Origin: Paralithodes platypus
Lineage: Eukaryota; Arthropoda; Malacostraca; Decapoda; Lithodidae
Length of the DNA stretch: 64,000 nt
NCBI GenBank assembly: GCA_032716605.1
Contig: CM064519.1
Span: 29,527,172 to 29,591,171, forward strand
Direction: 5' to 3'
The position numbers were made by a program, and so were the translations under genes. Below, piece after piece: positions 1 through 12,573 of the stretch. How positions within the stretch are numbered: position 1 is the stretch's first letter; each line of letters begins with the position of its first letter. Under the pieces are notes generated by a model. The model saw only the letters and a list, made by a program, of their open reading frames with translations. It was not told the DNA's origin and ran no database searches.

Positions 1-138
1 GCAAATAGACAACCATATACATTATGCAGACAGAAACACTAAAAGTACCCATTATAATAAGTAATTGAATACGTACATCATTCACTCTGATATAAAGTTA
101 CTGTATGTTGAGTTATTCCTTACAGTGTTCGAACATAA

Positions 139-300
139 TAGTAACTAGTGGTGTGGTCGGTAGCACGTTTGCCTCAAAACCAAGTGGAGCCTGGATGGTC
201 CCGAGCTGGTGGAGATAGATACAGTACATGGAAGATATTGGAGATACATGGGACATCATTTTCGTAATGTGCCTTCAGAAGAAGAAGTATGTGGTAAGTA
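139..300 (+). mobile_element. Probable tRNA-derived SINE, decayed
   Basis: The segment opens with an A-box-like stretch (TGGTGTGGTCGGTAGCAC) followed by a degraded B-box region (CCTGGATGGTCCCG). A short body follows that mentions no coding sequence. The head resembles the tRNA-like head near 30037 in layout. The B box is too mutated for a functional tRNA gene. The 3' end is not clear. The SINE call is inference from the promoter-like boxes only. Confidence 0.4.
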
Positions 301-1249
301 TTCCCATCGCTAGTTAATTATGAAGAGGGACAATTGACGGCGAATAGAGTACCCAATATTTCTAATATTATAAAACAAACTATGGTGTTCCAAGTTCATC
401 TTCAAAATATGCGTGTGAAATCAGTGAGAAACACAAAAATAGTACCGTACAGCATAATAACATATTCATTAGCAAAGGTCTATATAAATATTGTTTGAGT
501 GTTATTGCAGAAAGGGGGTACATGGGGTACACACAAATTTAGACAGGCAGATAAGTAATGGTAGAATATGTGGTACCAGATTGAAATTCTGAAAAATATA
601 TGCGAATACAATTGTTAAGTTACGTGGTAAAGGTGTGAACAATGCAAATATAACTTTGGTTTAAACTTTAGGATGAAAAGGTTAAATATAAAAAATATTT
701 AAGAAAAACAAAACATTACCGAGTAACCGTTTCTTTATCGACTTAATAATAGTGGTAATTAGCAAAGTGAACAGGATTATCAAAACATACAAGAAGTTGA
801 GAAGTTCAGGATGTTGATTAAAAAATCACAAAAGTCGGTGAGAAACTTATGCATCAATAACACAATTGAAAAGAATATAACGCTTATGTTTAGGGACATT
901 TGGAAATTAAATAATATCTGAAAGGAAATCAACTTGATATGACAATGCAGCAATGATGAACAACAAGTTCAACACTGTTCACTTTAGTGATGAAATAGCC
1001 TTAGCCATTGGAATGAAAGGGAAAACATGATGAGTTAACTGCAAACTAGGAGAAGGACGACAAGTATTGCAAGAACGAAGGAATAAGGAAGTTTACATGC
1101 AGAGTCCAATGTGAAGGAAGAAGGAGGGAAAGGACAAGGAATGATAATTAATTAACTGAAACAAACTTAAAAGTAAATGCAACGACGAACAAAAGTGACC
1201 ATACAAGAAACTGGGAGAATAAGAACATCAACACTATTATAATATATAT

Positions 1250-1252
<3 letters not shown>
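301..1252. other. AT-rich stretch, nothing recognised
   Basis: I see no coding sequence, RNA gene or repeat that I can name. Short ORFs are absent or trivial. Confidence 0.5.

Positions 1253-1297
<45 letters not shown>
1253..1297. repeat. (TA)n microsatellite
   Basis: About 20 uninterrupted TA units, preceded by an imperfect TATATATACCGATATA start. Confidence 0.95.
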
Positions 1298-1299
<2 letters not shown>

Positions 1300-1728
1300 A
1301 TATCCCTACAACACTTCTAATTGGCTAACCTAACTAATCTAAAGACAAAAATATAGGGTACTACAAAGAGTACACAACAGTATTTATAACAACCTTCCTC
1401 CTTGATCCACATGAGGCTAATCCAACTAACCTAACCAAGAGAGAGAGAAAGGAAAGCATAACACAAAGAGAATACAGAAATGGGAAACAGAGGCTTAGCG
1501 AGACGAGGCGGGGGGGTGGGGTATGTGTTGCAGGAAAATGCGAATGTTGCAACGACGGTGATGCTGGTGAGTGTTGTAACTGTTGGGAGGGGAGGGGGGG
1601 GGGGGCTGAGGAGGGGGGAAAAGAGGACGAAGAGGGGCGTGACCAGCAACTAAAAGAGGCGTGGTTCAGGGGAAGTAGAAAAAAGGGGGCGTGCCAGTTG
1701 AAGCAAAGCAGGCGGCATAGTGGAATAA

Positions 1729-2081
1729 GGATAGACACGTGACGAGGAGAATAATATGGAAAAAGCTGAAGAAAGGGAAGATTGTGGTTAAAAGGAAGAA
1801 TGGTAGGGTCATTGTTCTAAGGAAGTTGAAGGTCCAGAATGTATAGTTGTGATTTTTAACCATATACAATCCCAAGTCAATCACTACTTTCTACCAGTTA
1901 CAATATGGATAGACATGTGACGAGGAGAAGAATATGAACATTGTCGAAGAAAGGGAGGATTGTGGCTAAGTGAAAGATGGGTAGGGTAGTTGTTCTAAGG
2001 AAATTGAAGGTCCAGAATGTATACTTGTGATTTTAAATAATTTACTGTTCCAAGTCTATCGCTACTTTCTACCAATTCCAT
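1729..2081. repeat. Tandem duplication of a ~176-bp unit
   Basis: Two adjacent copies run 1729-1904 and 1907-2081. Both start GGATAGACAYGTGACGAGGAG and share GAAGGTCCAGAATGTATA and a CTACTTTCTACCA end. They differ by scattered substitutions and small indels, so the duplication is not recent. No protein signal is visible in either copy. Confidence 0.85.
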
Positions 2082-2224
2082 CCCCCGGAGGCTTATTTTT
2101 TTTAATATTATGGAGCTTATATGCCCACTATATTCTGATAAATATTAGACGATTTTGCTTAGATTTAAGTCCTTTGACTCCCACATCATGCTCTTTAACT
2201 AAAAGATAAACTAATTATAGCCAG

Positions 2225-2265
2225 AGCAGACGGAAAAACGCGTCATCGTGTACTGAATGAGTTAA
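2225..2265. mobile_element. Single end of a TTAA-type MITE
   Basis: The segment ends GTACTGAATGAG followed by TTAA. This is the reverse complement of the CCCATTCAGTACCGG termini seen at 10828 and 16952. No partner end is visible nearby, so it is probably a broken copy. Confidence 0.4.
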
Positions 2266-2465
2266 GGGAAGGTTTTTTTTCTGGAACTCCATTCTCCCTC
2301 ATGCTTAGCCCCATTAGTTTTGAAATTTTAAGACGTTCGATCCATTAGCTTGGTGATTTTAAAATCTTAAAATCGCAAAACTAATGGGCCGAATGTCTAA
2401 AAATCTAAAAACCAATGGCCTAAACATGAGGGAGAAGAGGGGCCAGAAAAACAAACTGCCTCCCC
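2266..2465. mobile_element. Palindromic foldback MITE between TTAA sites
   Basis: The 200-bp segment is two arms of roughly 95 bp in inverted orientation. The left arm carries CTCCCTCATGCTTAGCCCCATTAG and the right arm carries its diverged reverse complement. TTAA stands on both sides (2262-2265 and 2466-2469), with GGG at the left edge and CCCC at the right. TTAA duplication is the hallmark of piggyBac-type transposition. The arms match the first ~95 bp of the dispersed family at 3193 and 35905, so the element looks like two inverted 5' ends of that family. Confidence 0.75.
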
Positions 2466-2631
2466 TTAAACATATATACCTTCTTTCACCTCAACTTTCA
2501 CGCCACCATCAGTTTCAAACTGTTTCACCTTGCTGAATGCAACAGTTTGGAATATATTGCTCCGGTTGAGAAGTGAGGCATCGTAGCGTTCTATTCATCA
2601 ATCACCAGCTAGGTCCTTCCATAGTCATCGT

Positions 2632-2765
2632 TTAACCCCTTCTGTACCGGCGACGTTTTCAGCACGTTCATAATCACTCACTAGAAAACAATCGACACCT
2701 GAATGTCAGGAAAGATCAAAATATTGACAAATTAATGGGATGAAAGGTCATAAAATTGCCTAACC
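2632..2765 (-). repeat. MITE end joined to a fragment of repeat family A
   Basis: At 2632 a TTAACCCCTTCTGTACCGG terminus resembles the TTAA-MITE ends elsewhere. From about 2681 to 2765 the reverse strand matches the middle of family A (GACCTTTCATCCCATTAATT and AGGTGTCGATT), as at 3300-3370. The join looks like a broken composite. Confidence 0.5.
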
Positions 2766-2832
2766 ACAGTCTCCCTATATCCCATGCATTCACTATTACC
2801 TCCACACACTGTAGACTCCATATCTTTCACCA

Positions 2833-2956
2833 CATGTCTCACTCCCTAGACTGGAGCAAGACCTCACGGGCCTCACCGTGTTCAGCGGTAGAGTGTAAAG
2901 GCTATCAGCCTATGCCCGAGAGGGAGTAATTGGAATATAGAGAAAAAAAAAAAAAA
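2833..2956 (+). mobile_element. 5'-truncated SINE copy
   Basis: This stretch matches 30440-30560 closely: CCTAGACTGGA, AGACCTCACGGG, CCTATGCCC and AGTTGGAATATAGAGAA are shared, and an A-rich tail follows at 2940-2956. It lacks the tRNA-like head and the body of the longer copy. Confidence 0.75.
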
Positions 2957-3033
2957 CACACCAATACAATAACCAACACACAAATATCCTTCACCACCAC
3001 AATACACACCAATACAATAACCAACACACAAAT
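2957..3033. repeat. Direct repeat of a ~29-bp unit
   Basis: ACACCAATACAATAACCAAC occurs twice, 48 bp apart, just after the A-rich tail of the truncated SINE. Confidence 0.8.
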
Positions 3034-3192
3034 AGCCACTGTAGGATGTATCGCCTCTACTACTACCACCACCATACAACTGTCTAATTCACCACCACAA
3101 TTGTCTTTGCAACTCCTGCTACTACTATCGCTAACAAACTTGTAGCCACACTCTGTTGAAGTACAAGTATCACCAACATCAAAATTAAGTCA

Positions 3193-3530
3193 CCCTTGAG
3201 GGGGGATGGTTGGTTTTTCGGGTTCCCCTTCTCCCTGATGATTAGCCCCTTTAGTTTTCAGAGTTTAAGACGTTCGGCCATTAGTTTGGCAATTTTATGA
3301 CCTTTCACCCCATTTATTTGTCAATATTGAGATTTTTCCTAACACTTAGGTGTCGATTTGTTTCTGGCAAGTGACAGCAAGTCTGTAATTTAGGAAGAAC
3401 CGGCCATTGGCCGCAAAATTGTTTAAACTACCGAAATGTTTTACAAATGTATCTTCAAAGAGGATCTTGAGGATAATTACTTAAGCTTGATGGAGGTCTA
3501 GGGAACAAACTAAATCAATAATAAATATAT
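3193..3530 (+). repeat. Dispersed repeat family A, long copy
   Basis: About 330 bp shared with 35905-36225 and, in reverse, with 33150-33433. Landmarks in order are CCCCTTCTCCCT, TTAGTTTGGCAATTTTATGA, AGGTGTCGATTTGTTTCTGG, a run near GGCCATTGGCCGC, and CTTGATGGAGGTCTAGGG. The 3' end is rich in AAT, as in retroposon tails. No ORF is present. The family's class is unknown to me; the A/T tail favours a SINE or LINE end. Confidence 0.8.
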
Positions 3531-3573
3531 AAATAAATCGACCAACATAATTATAAACCCTCCCCCCTTAACC

Positions 3574-5395
3574 AGTGCAACCTTCCCCCACCACCACTAG
3601 CAAGTACTACCACAGCCTTAGGAATACCATCAGTACAATTACCACCATCACAACCAGAATCACCACAACCATCACCCTCCTAACCACTACCTTTCTTTCC
3701 CACCACCCATCTACAATCCCTCCATCTCCCACCACCAACTACAACCCCTCCCCCAACACCATCTACAACCTCTCCCCCAACACCATCTACAACCTCTCCC
3801 CCAACACCATCTACAACCCCTCCCCCAACACCATCTACAACCTCTCCCCCAACACCATCTACAATCCCTCCCCCAACACCATCTACAACCTCTCCCCCAA
3901 GACCCTCTACAACCCCTCCCTCTCCCACCACCTACAGCCCCTCCCTCTCCCACCACCACCATCTACAACCACCCCCTCTCCCACCACCACCATCTACAAC
4001 CCCTCCCTCTCCCACCACCACCATCTACAACCCCTCCCTCTCCCACCACTTACAGCCCCTCCCTCTCCCACCAGCACCATCTACAACCCTTCCCTCTCCC
4101 TCCACCATCTACATCCCCTCCATCTCCTATCACCACCATCTCCAACCACCACCATCTACAACCTCTCCCTCTCCCACCACCACCATCTACATCCTCTCCC
4201 TCTCCCACCACCACCATCTCCCATCCCTCCCACTCCCACCACCATCATCTACAACCCCTCCCTCTCCCACCACCATATACAACCCCTCCCTCTACCACCA
4301 ACTACAACCCCTCCCACTCCCACCACCACCATCTACAATCCATCCCACTCCCACCATCTACAACCCCTCTCTCTACCACCACCATCTTCCACAACCCCTC
4401 CCTCTCCCACCATCTACAACCCCTCCCTCTTCCACCACCACCTTCTACAACCCCTCCCTCTCCCACCACCATCTACAACCCCTCCCTCTCCCACCACCAC
4501 CTACAACCCCTCATTCTCCCACCACCACCATCTACAACCCCTCCCTTTCCCACCACCACCATCTACAACCCCTCCCTCTCCCACCACCATCTACAACTCC
4601 TCCCTCTCCCACCACCACCTACAACCCCTCATTCTCCCACCACCACCATCTACAACCCCTCCCTCTCCCACCACCATCAACTACAACCCCTCCCTCTCCC
4701 ACCACCACCATCTACAATCCCTCCCTCTACCACCACCACCAACTACAACCCCTCCCTCTCCCACCATCACCATCTACAACCCCTCCCTCTCCCACCACCC
4801 TCAATTACAACCCCTCCCTCTCCCACCACCACCATCTACAAGCCGTCCGTCTACCACCAACTACAACCCCTCCCTCTCCCACCACCACCATCTACAACCC
4901 CTCCCTCTACCACCAACTACAACCCCTCCCTCTCCCACCATCTACAATCCCTCCCACTCCCACCATCTACAACCCCTCTCTCTACCACCACCATCATCCA
5001 CAACCCCTCCCTCTCCCACCATCTTCAACCCCTCCCTCTCCCACCACCACCATCTACAACCCCTCCCTCTCCCACCACCACCATCTACAACCCCTCCCTC
5101 TCCCACCACCATCTACTAACACTCCCTTTCTCCCCACGCCCTACCACCCCTCCCTCTCCCACCACCACCATCTACAACGCCTCCCTCTCCCACCACCACC
5201 ATCTACAACCCCGCCCTCTCCCACCACCACCTACAACCCCTCACTCTCCCACCACCACCTACAACTCCTCCCTCTCCCACCACCACCTACAACCCCTCCC
5301 TCTCCCACCACCACCATCTACAACCTCCCTCTCCCATTATCATCTACAACTCCTCCCTCTCCCACCAAGTACAACCCCTTCCTCTCCCCCCACCT
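3574..5395. repeat. C-rich minisatellite, almost G-free
   Basis: An imperfect array. From about 3740 to 3910 the unit is about 24 bp (CATCTACAACCTCTCCCCCA). From 3910 onward the unit is about 26-30 bp around ACCACCATCTACAACCCCTC. The plus strand contains almost no G over 1.8 kb, so the minus strand is G-rich with repeated GGGAGGGG and GGTGGTGG blocks. A 514-codon open frame crosses it, but its product would be only Pro/Ser/Thr/His/Tyr/Leu repeats and is not a gene. A decayed shoulder with the same units continues to 5395. Confidence 0.95.
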
Positions 5396-5971
5396 ATAAC
5401 CCCCCAACTCCCCCCGCTAGGAAACACTAATAGCGACACAAATCAACCTCTCGCCGGCCCGACCATACATAACGCGGTACAAGGCTTCGAACCCCGGCCT
5501 CCCGTGTACCAATCACAGCCGTGTGCCATGACTCTCTCACTCACACACACACACACACTCACTATCTCTCTCTCTCTCTCTTTCTCGGTCTCAATTTAAT
5601 CACTTCATTATTTACTCTACCCTTTCCCTTTATACGGAGCTTTTCCAAGTTTTAGCTGCCTCTGGACAATATTATTCAACTTAGAGAGGATCTGACTCAA
5701 TGATTACTTAGATTCAATGTTGAGCCCTTTTATTCTCAAGGTCCTCTATATCTCTGAAAACAAAATATATTCTAGCATAATTAAAACCAAGAAGCGGTAA
5801 TACATGTACACGTACCGGTATATACATTCATGTTCTCACATGAATGTAATATGTCTATATTATAATATATGTATCGCTCATATCATGTGCCTTTGAAATG
5901 TATCTGTGGTGTTTTATAAACATATCAAACCAATCTAGTTCACATTGATTATAAGACACACTCCCTTTCAC

Positions 5972-6002
<31 letters not shown>

Positions 6003-6576
6003 TACTGATTATTATGAATCACCGTTGTAATTACTCAGAGATACGATTTTTTTCGCGCTTTTTGCGTGTTCCTACCAACATATAATAACCAAGAGAGTTC
6101 AGGAAATGTTTCCCTCGGAGACCATTTGTTCTTCATCCCATTCTTATTTATAAATCCACTTAGTTATCAAATAATCATATTAATACGTTGAAATATTTGT
6201 GCATATTGTTGTACTTGCCATATAGCTGTTTGATACGATCAACTCTATAGCAGTGTATAAATCATAATTTAATACCAGGCATTCAAGCATAGCACAAATG
6301 TCTTCCCTTACCATTCATATTTATTTGAAACAAATATGTATTGCATTCAGTCTCTGAATATTCTTAGCATCTCTTCAATATTCATTCCTTAACAAAGGGT
6401 GTATTCCTTCTGGTGTATTTCACTTTTCATTTATCGGTTGTTTTTTCCGTCTTCCTCAATAATTCACAGTTTATTATTTTCTTCCCTTCCCTTCAACATG
6501 GCACGAGGAGGTTCACTTCCTTTCTAATCCTGGCAGGCGCACGATCATCAGACGGAATGTTTGTTTACATGATGCC

Positions 6577-6579
<3 letters not shown>
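5396..6579. other. Intergenic, small (CATACA)n array
   Basis: Non-coding. It holds CA and CT runs near 5541-5582 and a clean 6-bp array (CATACA) at about 5967-6005. Nothing else is recognised. Confidence 0.6.
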
Positions 6580-6641
<62 letters not shown>

Positions 6642-6690
6642 CAAAAAGTGTGTGTGTGTGTCTATGTGAGAGTGAGAGAGTGAGTGAGAG
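6580..6690. repeat. (GA)n with (GT)n microsatellite
   Basis: About 29 GA units (6580-6638), then AAACAAAAA, a short GT run, and mixed GA/GT. Confidence 0.95.
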
Positions 6691-8898
6691 TGTGTGTTTG
6701 TACGTGCGTTTATCATATTAGTCTTGGTTTATCATGAAGATCACATATCTATACAAGAACATCGTTATAAAGAAACAATATATTATGTTTTATGATCGGT
6801 GATGTATGTTGATGAAACCGAAAACATTATGTACCATGGTTTCATATGCTACGATTATCCGAAAACTATCCCTTTCAATATAAATATACAGCTTCTTTCA
6901 CGTTTCACTAATTGGTTAAATATATTTGTATTCGAATACAAAATATATGTTAATTATTCAGATTCAAGGGCCACCCCACACATCAATGCTGATTCATATA
7001 CAAGTTCCTATAACCAAATGCAATCAACATCAATATTGGGTTGGTAAACGTCTTCAGAAATTGCATCAACTTAATAGAGTAATCATTAATCAGAAATATT
7101 TATGAAAAATTATTAAAACAATAGCCAATGTGTGGATACCTGGAACTTAACACGGGCAAGGCAAAGGGCTTCCTTGGTGGAGTACACAGTATATTGTGTG
7201 GATGATTTACGAACTACCGGTACTAATTTTGACTGAACCTTTCACTTGGTATAATGTTGATTAATTTATCCTCGTAGATATACCTCTTTCCTTTACTTGT
7301 TCATCTCTCACTTTAGCCTGTCTTTTATATATATATACTCAAAGCAACTTGCATTATCCCTTCAATCTGTATAATACCTTTCCCTTCCTTCTCCTTATCA
7401 CTCTCTTCTTCACAACTTCTCATCATTTAACACTCAACATTGATTTGATTTTCATTGGAATTTATTCTCCCTAGTCTATCAATGAGCCCATCTAGCTATT
7501 TATTTATATTACTTTAAAACATGTCTACTGTATATACCCGATCTACTGTATATACCCGATCTCCTAAGCTACACAATGTTTGTTCCTCCCCCCCCCCCCC
7601 ATCCCTCCCTTTCTCTGACCAATCTTATTCCACCATTATCCCTTTATGTATGTTTATTTTACCAGTTTCTTTCCCTCCATTACCCTCCCTCTCTGTTTCT
7701 CATGACTCTCAATTTCTCAAGTTACCCCCTCCTTTTGTGCAATATTGTCTTACATCTCGCTCAATCGCATTCCTTTCTCTCTCTCTCTCTCTCTCTCTGT
7801 CCTATTTGTGTTTTTATCAATATTTATTTTTCTGTCCTTCCCAAGTTTTGCAGTTTAATAATCCAATGCGCAAACCGTGTAGGCTTAGTTATAGAATCTC
7901 ACTTCTTACCCTCATCCCATAATATACACTTTTCTTACCACTCAAATGTAATAAGGTTTCATTTTCTTTGCCTTCTCTTTCCTTATTACGCTATCCTTCA
8001 ATATCACACTTCCCAGTCGTATTATTAATTTGTCGTCCAGTGTTCCGTTATGTCACGACTCCCTCTCTGCAATGTCTTCCCTTTGTTAATCGTTTTGAAG
8101 GGAGTACTGCAATAGTAGGCTACACACTTGATTGTAATTGTAGTATGGTATAATTAGGGTAACTATAATTTAATTCGATTTAGGTTGCACTTCGCTCCAG
8201 TACTTGTCCATTCGTCCTACTGCATGCCATAAAATCACCCATGCTGCTTCCAATAAAATAGTAGTGTATGAGTTGTCCCCCAGATAACAAGCTGGTAGTA
8301 TGATATGTATGGACGGATGCAGTGTTTAACACCGTATGTCGGTCTACAAATAACCCCTGAATAGCTGCAGGCTATTGAAAAACATTGTCCTGAGGTTGAA
8401 ACACGAATGTTTTATACATATATATTTTGTTTTCGTTCACTTCACTTTCCCTTTTCCTTCTTATATTGTGTCTCGTAATAAACACATTAATTACTTCAGT
8501 GTCAATATTCTTTCAAATCTCATATTTACTTGTACAATCCACTCATATATTATTCGATATCTTCATGTACACTTATCTATCTCAGTCTAACCATTTATAT
8601 AAGATTTTATTATAGAAATATCTCCATTATCTCCTTCTTTGCCTCATGTATTTACAAATTATATTTATCATATCTTCATCCGTACAATTACCCATATGTC
8701 TAGTATTTGGATTCTATTTACTTTACCTCTCTCTCTCTCTCTCTCTCTTCCCCTCGCGGTAGGTCGGTATTATCAAGAAGAAAAGTTACTTGTCGTCATA
8801 AACGTCGTAATGATTGTTTATACCGCCATAAACTGCAAGGAATCTCTGCTTCTATGCGGCGGGTTGCCCATCCCTCGCCTCGTCCCACCAGAGACAGA
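6691..8898. other. Intergenic, pyrimidine-rich in part
   Basis: No gene is recognised. From about 7260 to 8050 the plus strand is rich in C and T, with CT runs at 7780 and 8728. An 18-bp unit (CTACTGTATATACCCGAT) is duplicated at 7523-7560. Confidence 0.5.
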
Positions 8899-9510
8899 CC
8901 CACCGACCGACAAACCGTATGAAAGGAGATAAACAGAATCGTAAAAGTAAAAGAAAGACAGAAAGGAAAAAGAAAATGAGGACATATAAAGAAACAAAAG
9001 ACGACTGGCACACTGTATGGGAAAAGATAACAGATGATGAGTTAAGAAACCCACCGATCAACAAACCGTATGACAGGAGATGAACACATTATGAACACGA
9101 AAACTACGACTATATAAAATATAAATTTGAGATGAAGGAGAAAGTTACAATTACGACAGAGGAGATGACGACCAGCAGAGAGTGTCTCACCGAACAACCT
9201 AACGACAAATGTAATGAAAAAGATAAACAGACGATGGAAACGATGAGACGCACCGACCGACAAATCGTATGAAACGAGATGAACAGATGATTAAAACTAT
9301 GAAACCGAACAATCGTATGAAAGGGGATGAACAGATTATATTGATGAAAACTAATAGAGCCATCGACATATAAATTTTATGAAAGAAGGTGAAAGGGCGC
9401 TGATAACTAAGAAGGAGGGTGAAAGAAAACGAAGACCTAGACAAAGATAACACAGAAGTCGACCACCGGAATCAGGCCGATCGATCGAAGCACTAACCGA
9501 AAAAACGTAT
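8899..9510. repeat. Degenerate interspersed motif array
   Basis: A motif close to ACCGACCGACAAACCGTATG, followed by AAAGGAGATGAACAGA, recurs near 8901, 9050, 9190, 9249, 9302, 9360 and 9495. The spacing varies (about 150, 140, 60, 53, 58 and 135 bp). The copies are diverged. Flanking sequence is not obviously shared, so it is not a simple satellite. Its origin is unknown. Confidence 0.6.
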
Positions 9511-10016
9511 GGAAGAATATAAGTTCGTTCATGAGAACTAAGTAAATAAACACAAAAAGACGACAATTCATTAGAAGCAAACGCAGGGCAAAGAGAAGAC
9601 AACGAAGAATAAGGTAAAATATTAAAAACATGCCATCCTGTTGAACATTACTTGAAGAAAAGAATATATATATAAGATAGACAATTTGACATGAAAGCGA
9701 ATAGGAACATGAAAAAGGAGATTATTAAAACCTGAACAGGCGATGCAAGTGTAATGAGCATTTCAAAATAATCATAAAGAAAAAATACAAATATCAACAC
9801 ATTTGTGCATACGATGATATCAAATAAATCTCCAATGCTAAGAGAGAGGGAGAGCTATTAAATACCTACAGTCAGTGTTGCAATGAAATACTAATTAGAA
9901 GGCCTTCATCAGGTATGCTAACCCACGTCGATGGTGTACTCAGCTATTTGGCAGCTGCAAATTAATAGGTTTTGTCCTTTACTCTGGTACAACCGCAGAC
10001 ACAAGTAGCTGGTACA

Positions 10017-10083
<67 letters not shown>

Positions 10084-10588
10084 TTGCAACAGAGAACATT
10101 GATTGGGGGGAAATACTAAAATACAAACTACATGTGCTTAAAGGGAATGCTTTTAAATACTTCGTCAGCGCATCAGAATTGTTCAAGAAAATGTTTACCA
10201 ACTGTATATATTGCCAATTGTACTGTACGTAATAATCTGGTGAACATTTTCCATGGTCCTATCTTGATTACTGAGCAGTTGATTTATATGAATAATGATA
10301 TACATGCAGAAGTCATTAATGAAAACAGACTATTAATTCGAGACATGTTTAACAGATTCATATTCTGTAAAACACTGCCATCAGTTGATTAGATGTCAGA
10401 GGATGAAATATATCGCCTAGTCAAGGTAAACAGAGGATATTCCCTCAATCGTGTTGTTACTATTAGGTAATGTATGTCGCCACCATCATTGAAATCATGA
10501 TGCTGATAGACCGTCTTACACTCAGACTGCTTTTGACGTGGGTAATTATTTGATTATATGTAGTGTCTTCCCATCTCCTTCAACACCG
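9511..10588. other. Intergenic with (TA)n at 10020-10081
   Basis: Holds about 31 TA units at 10020-10081. No gene, RNA or transposon feature is recognised in the rest. Confidence 0.6.
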
Positions 10589-11424
10589 TAACGGAACAAA
10601 TGTTTATATGCAACGATGAAACAAGTGATTTGGATGGTTATGGGTAATAAGTGACTCGGTGAAAAATGCCCATTTCTTGCTGGGTACACACTCGTTTAGG
10701 TAAGTAAACTGAATGCGTTATTCAACTAACTGCATCTTTAGGACTATTTGAAATATACATCTGAGGACGTGAAATAATCTTAGAAAATAATGTGTTCATT
10801 GTTAAATATCAAATAGTTTCTTAATAACCCATTCAGTACCGGTTACGTCCTATTGATCATATTCTGGACACTATTTGACGTTTTTGTCAGCTTGGAAGGA
10901 TCTGTGGTAGATCAAGGGATTACATGAGATAGTCTGCAGCCTTTTAATTGTTAAAGGTCTTTCCTAAGCTGAATAAAATTATCTAATACTAGCAGGGGTA
11001 CCCGGCGTTGCCTGGGTACTACTACCATAATCACCATCATCGATCACTACTACCACAATCATCATAATACTACTACTACCATAATCACCGGCCTCGACCT
11101 CCCAGTGCCTCATTAAACGGCGACCTCGATTTCGGCCGCTAAATGACCTCCGAATTTGGATCGGACCTCATCCGTACCCACATTTTGGGGGTCTGCGAAC
11201 AACTTTCGTTCCATACACCTTTTCGATCGGAGGCCTCCTTCCCCCCCAAACGGCCATTTTGTTTTAAACCAAAAGCGATGTTTCCGATTTCGCGCCCATT
11301 TTCTCCGTCCCTTTCACCCTGGGGAATTCTATTTTTTCACTAAAACCTGCCTAGGGACCCCCTTACTATGCATACCAAGTATGAACGCTCTAGCTTAAAA
11401 AATTTGGCCATGCATAAAGAACAG

Positions 11425-11455
<31 letters not shown>

Positions 11456-11463
11456 ATCGAAAA
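10589..11463. repeat. Tandem segmental duplication, copy 1
   Basis: Starts TAACGGAACAAATG and reappears 875 bp downstream with only scattered differences. In order it holds unique flank, the left end of a TTAA MITE (10828), a GTACCCGG...CTGGGT hairpin (10999-11018), an ACT/ACC/ATC triplet tract, a non-coding body rich in GGCCTCG and CGATTTC, and a short (CA)n (about 11423-11450) followed by GACAATCGAAAAT. The (CA)n here has about 14 units. Confidence 0.9.
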
Positions 11464-12499
<1,036 letters not shown>

Positions 12500-12573
12500 G
12501 TAGGTCCTGTAGGTCCTGTAGGTAGTAGTTGCAGGCAGTGTTGTCCGCCCGTGGTCACGCTGATGCGCCACCA

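Noticed and set aside
3575..5119. A 514-codon plus-strand open frame
   Set aside because: It is created by a G-free minisatellite, which contains few stop codons. The product would be only Pro/Ser/Thr/His/Tyr repeats.
8899..9510. CRISPR array
   Set aside because: The spacing is irregular, the repeats are diverged and the context is eukaryotic.
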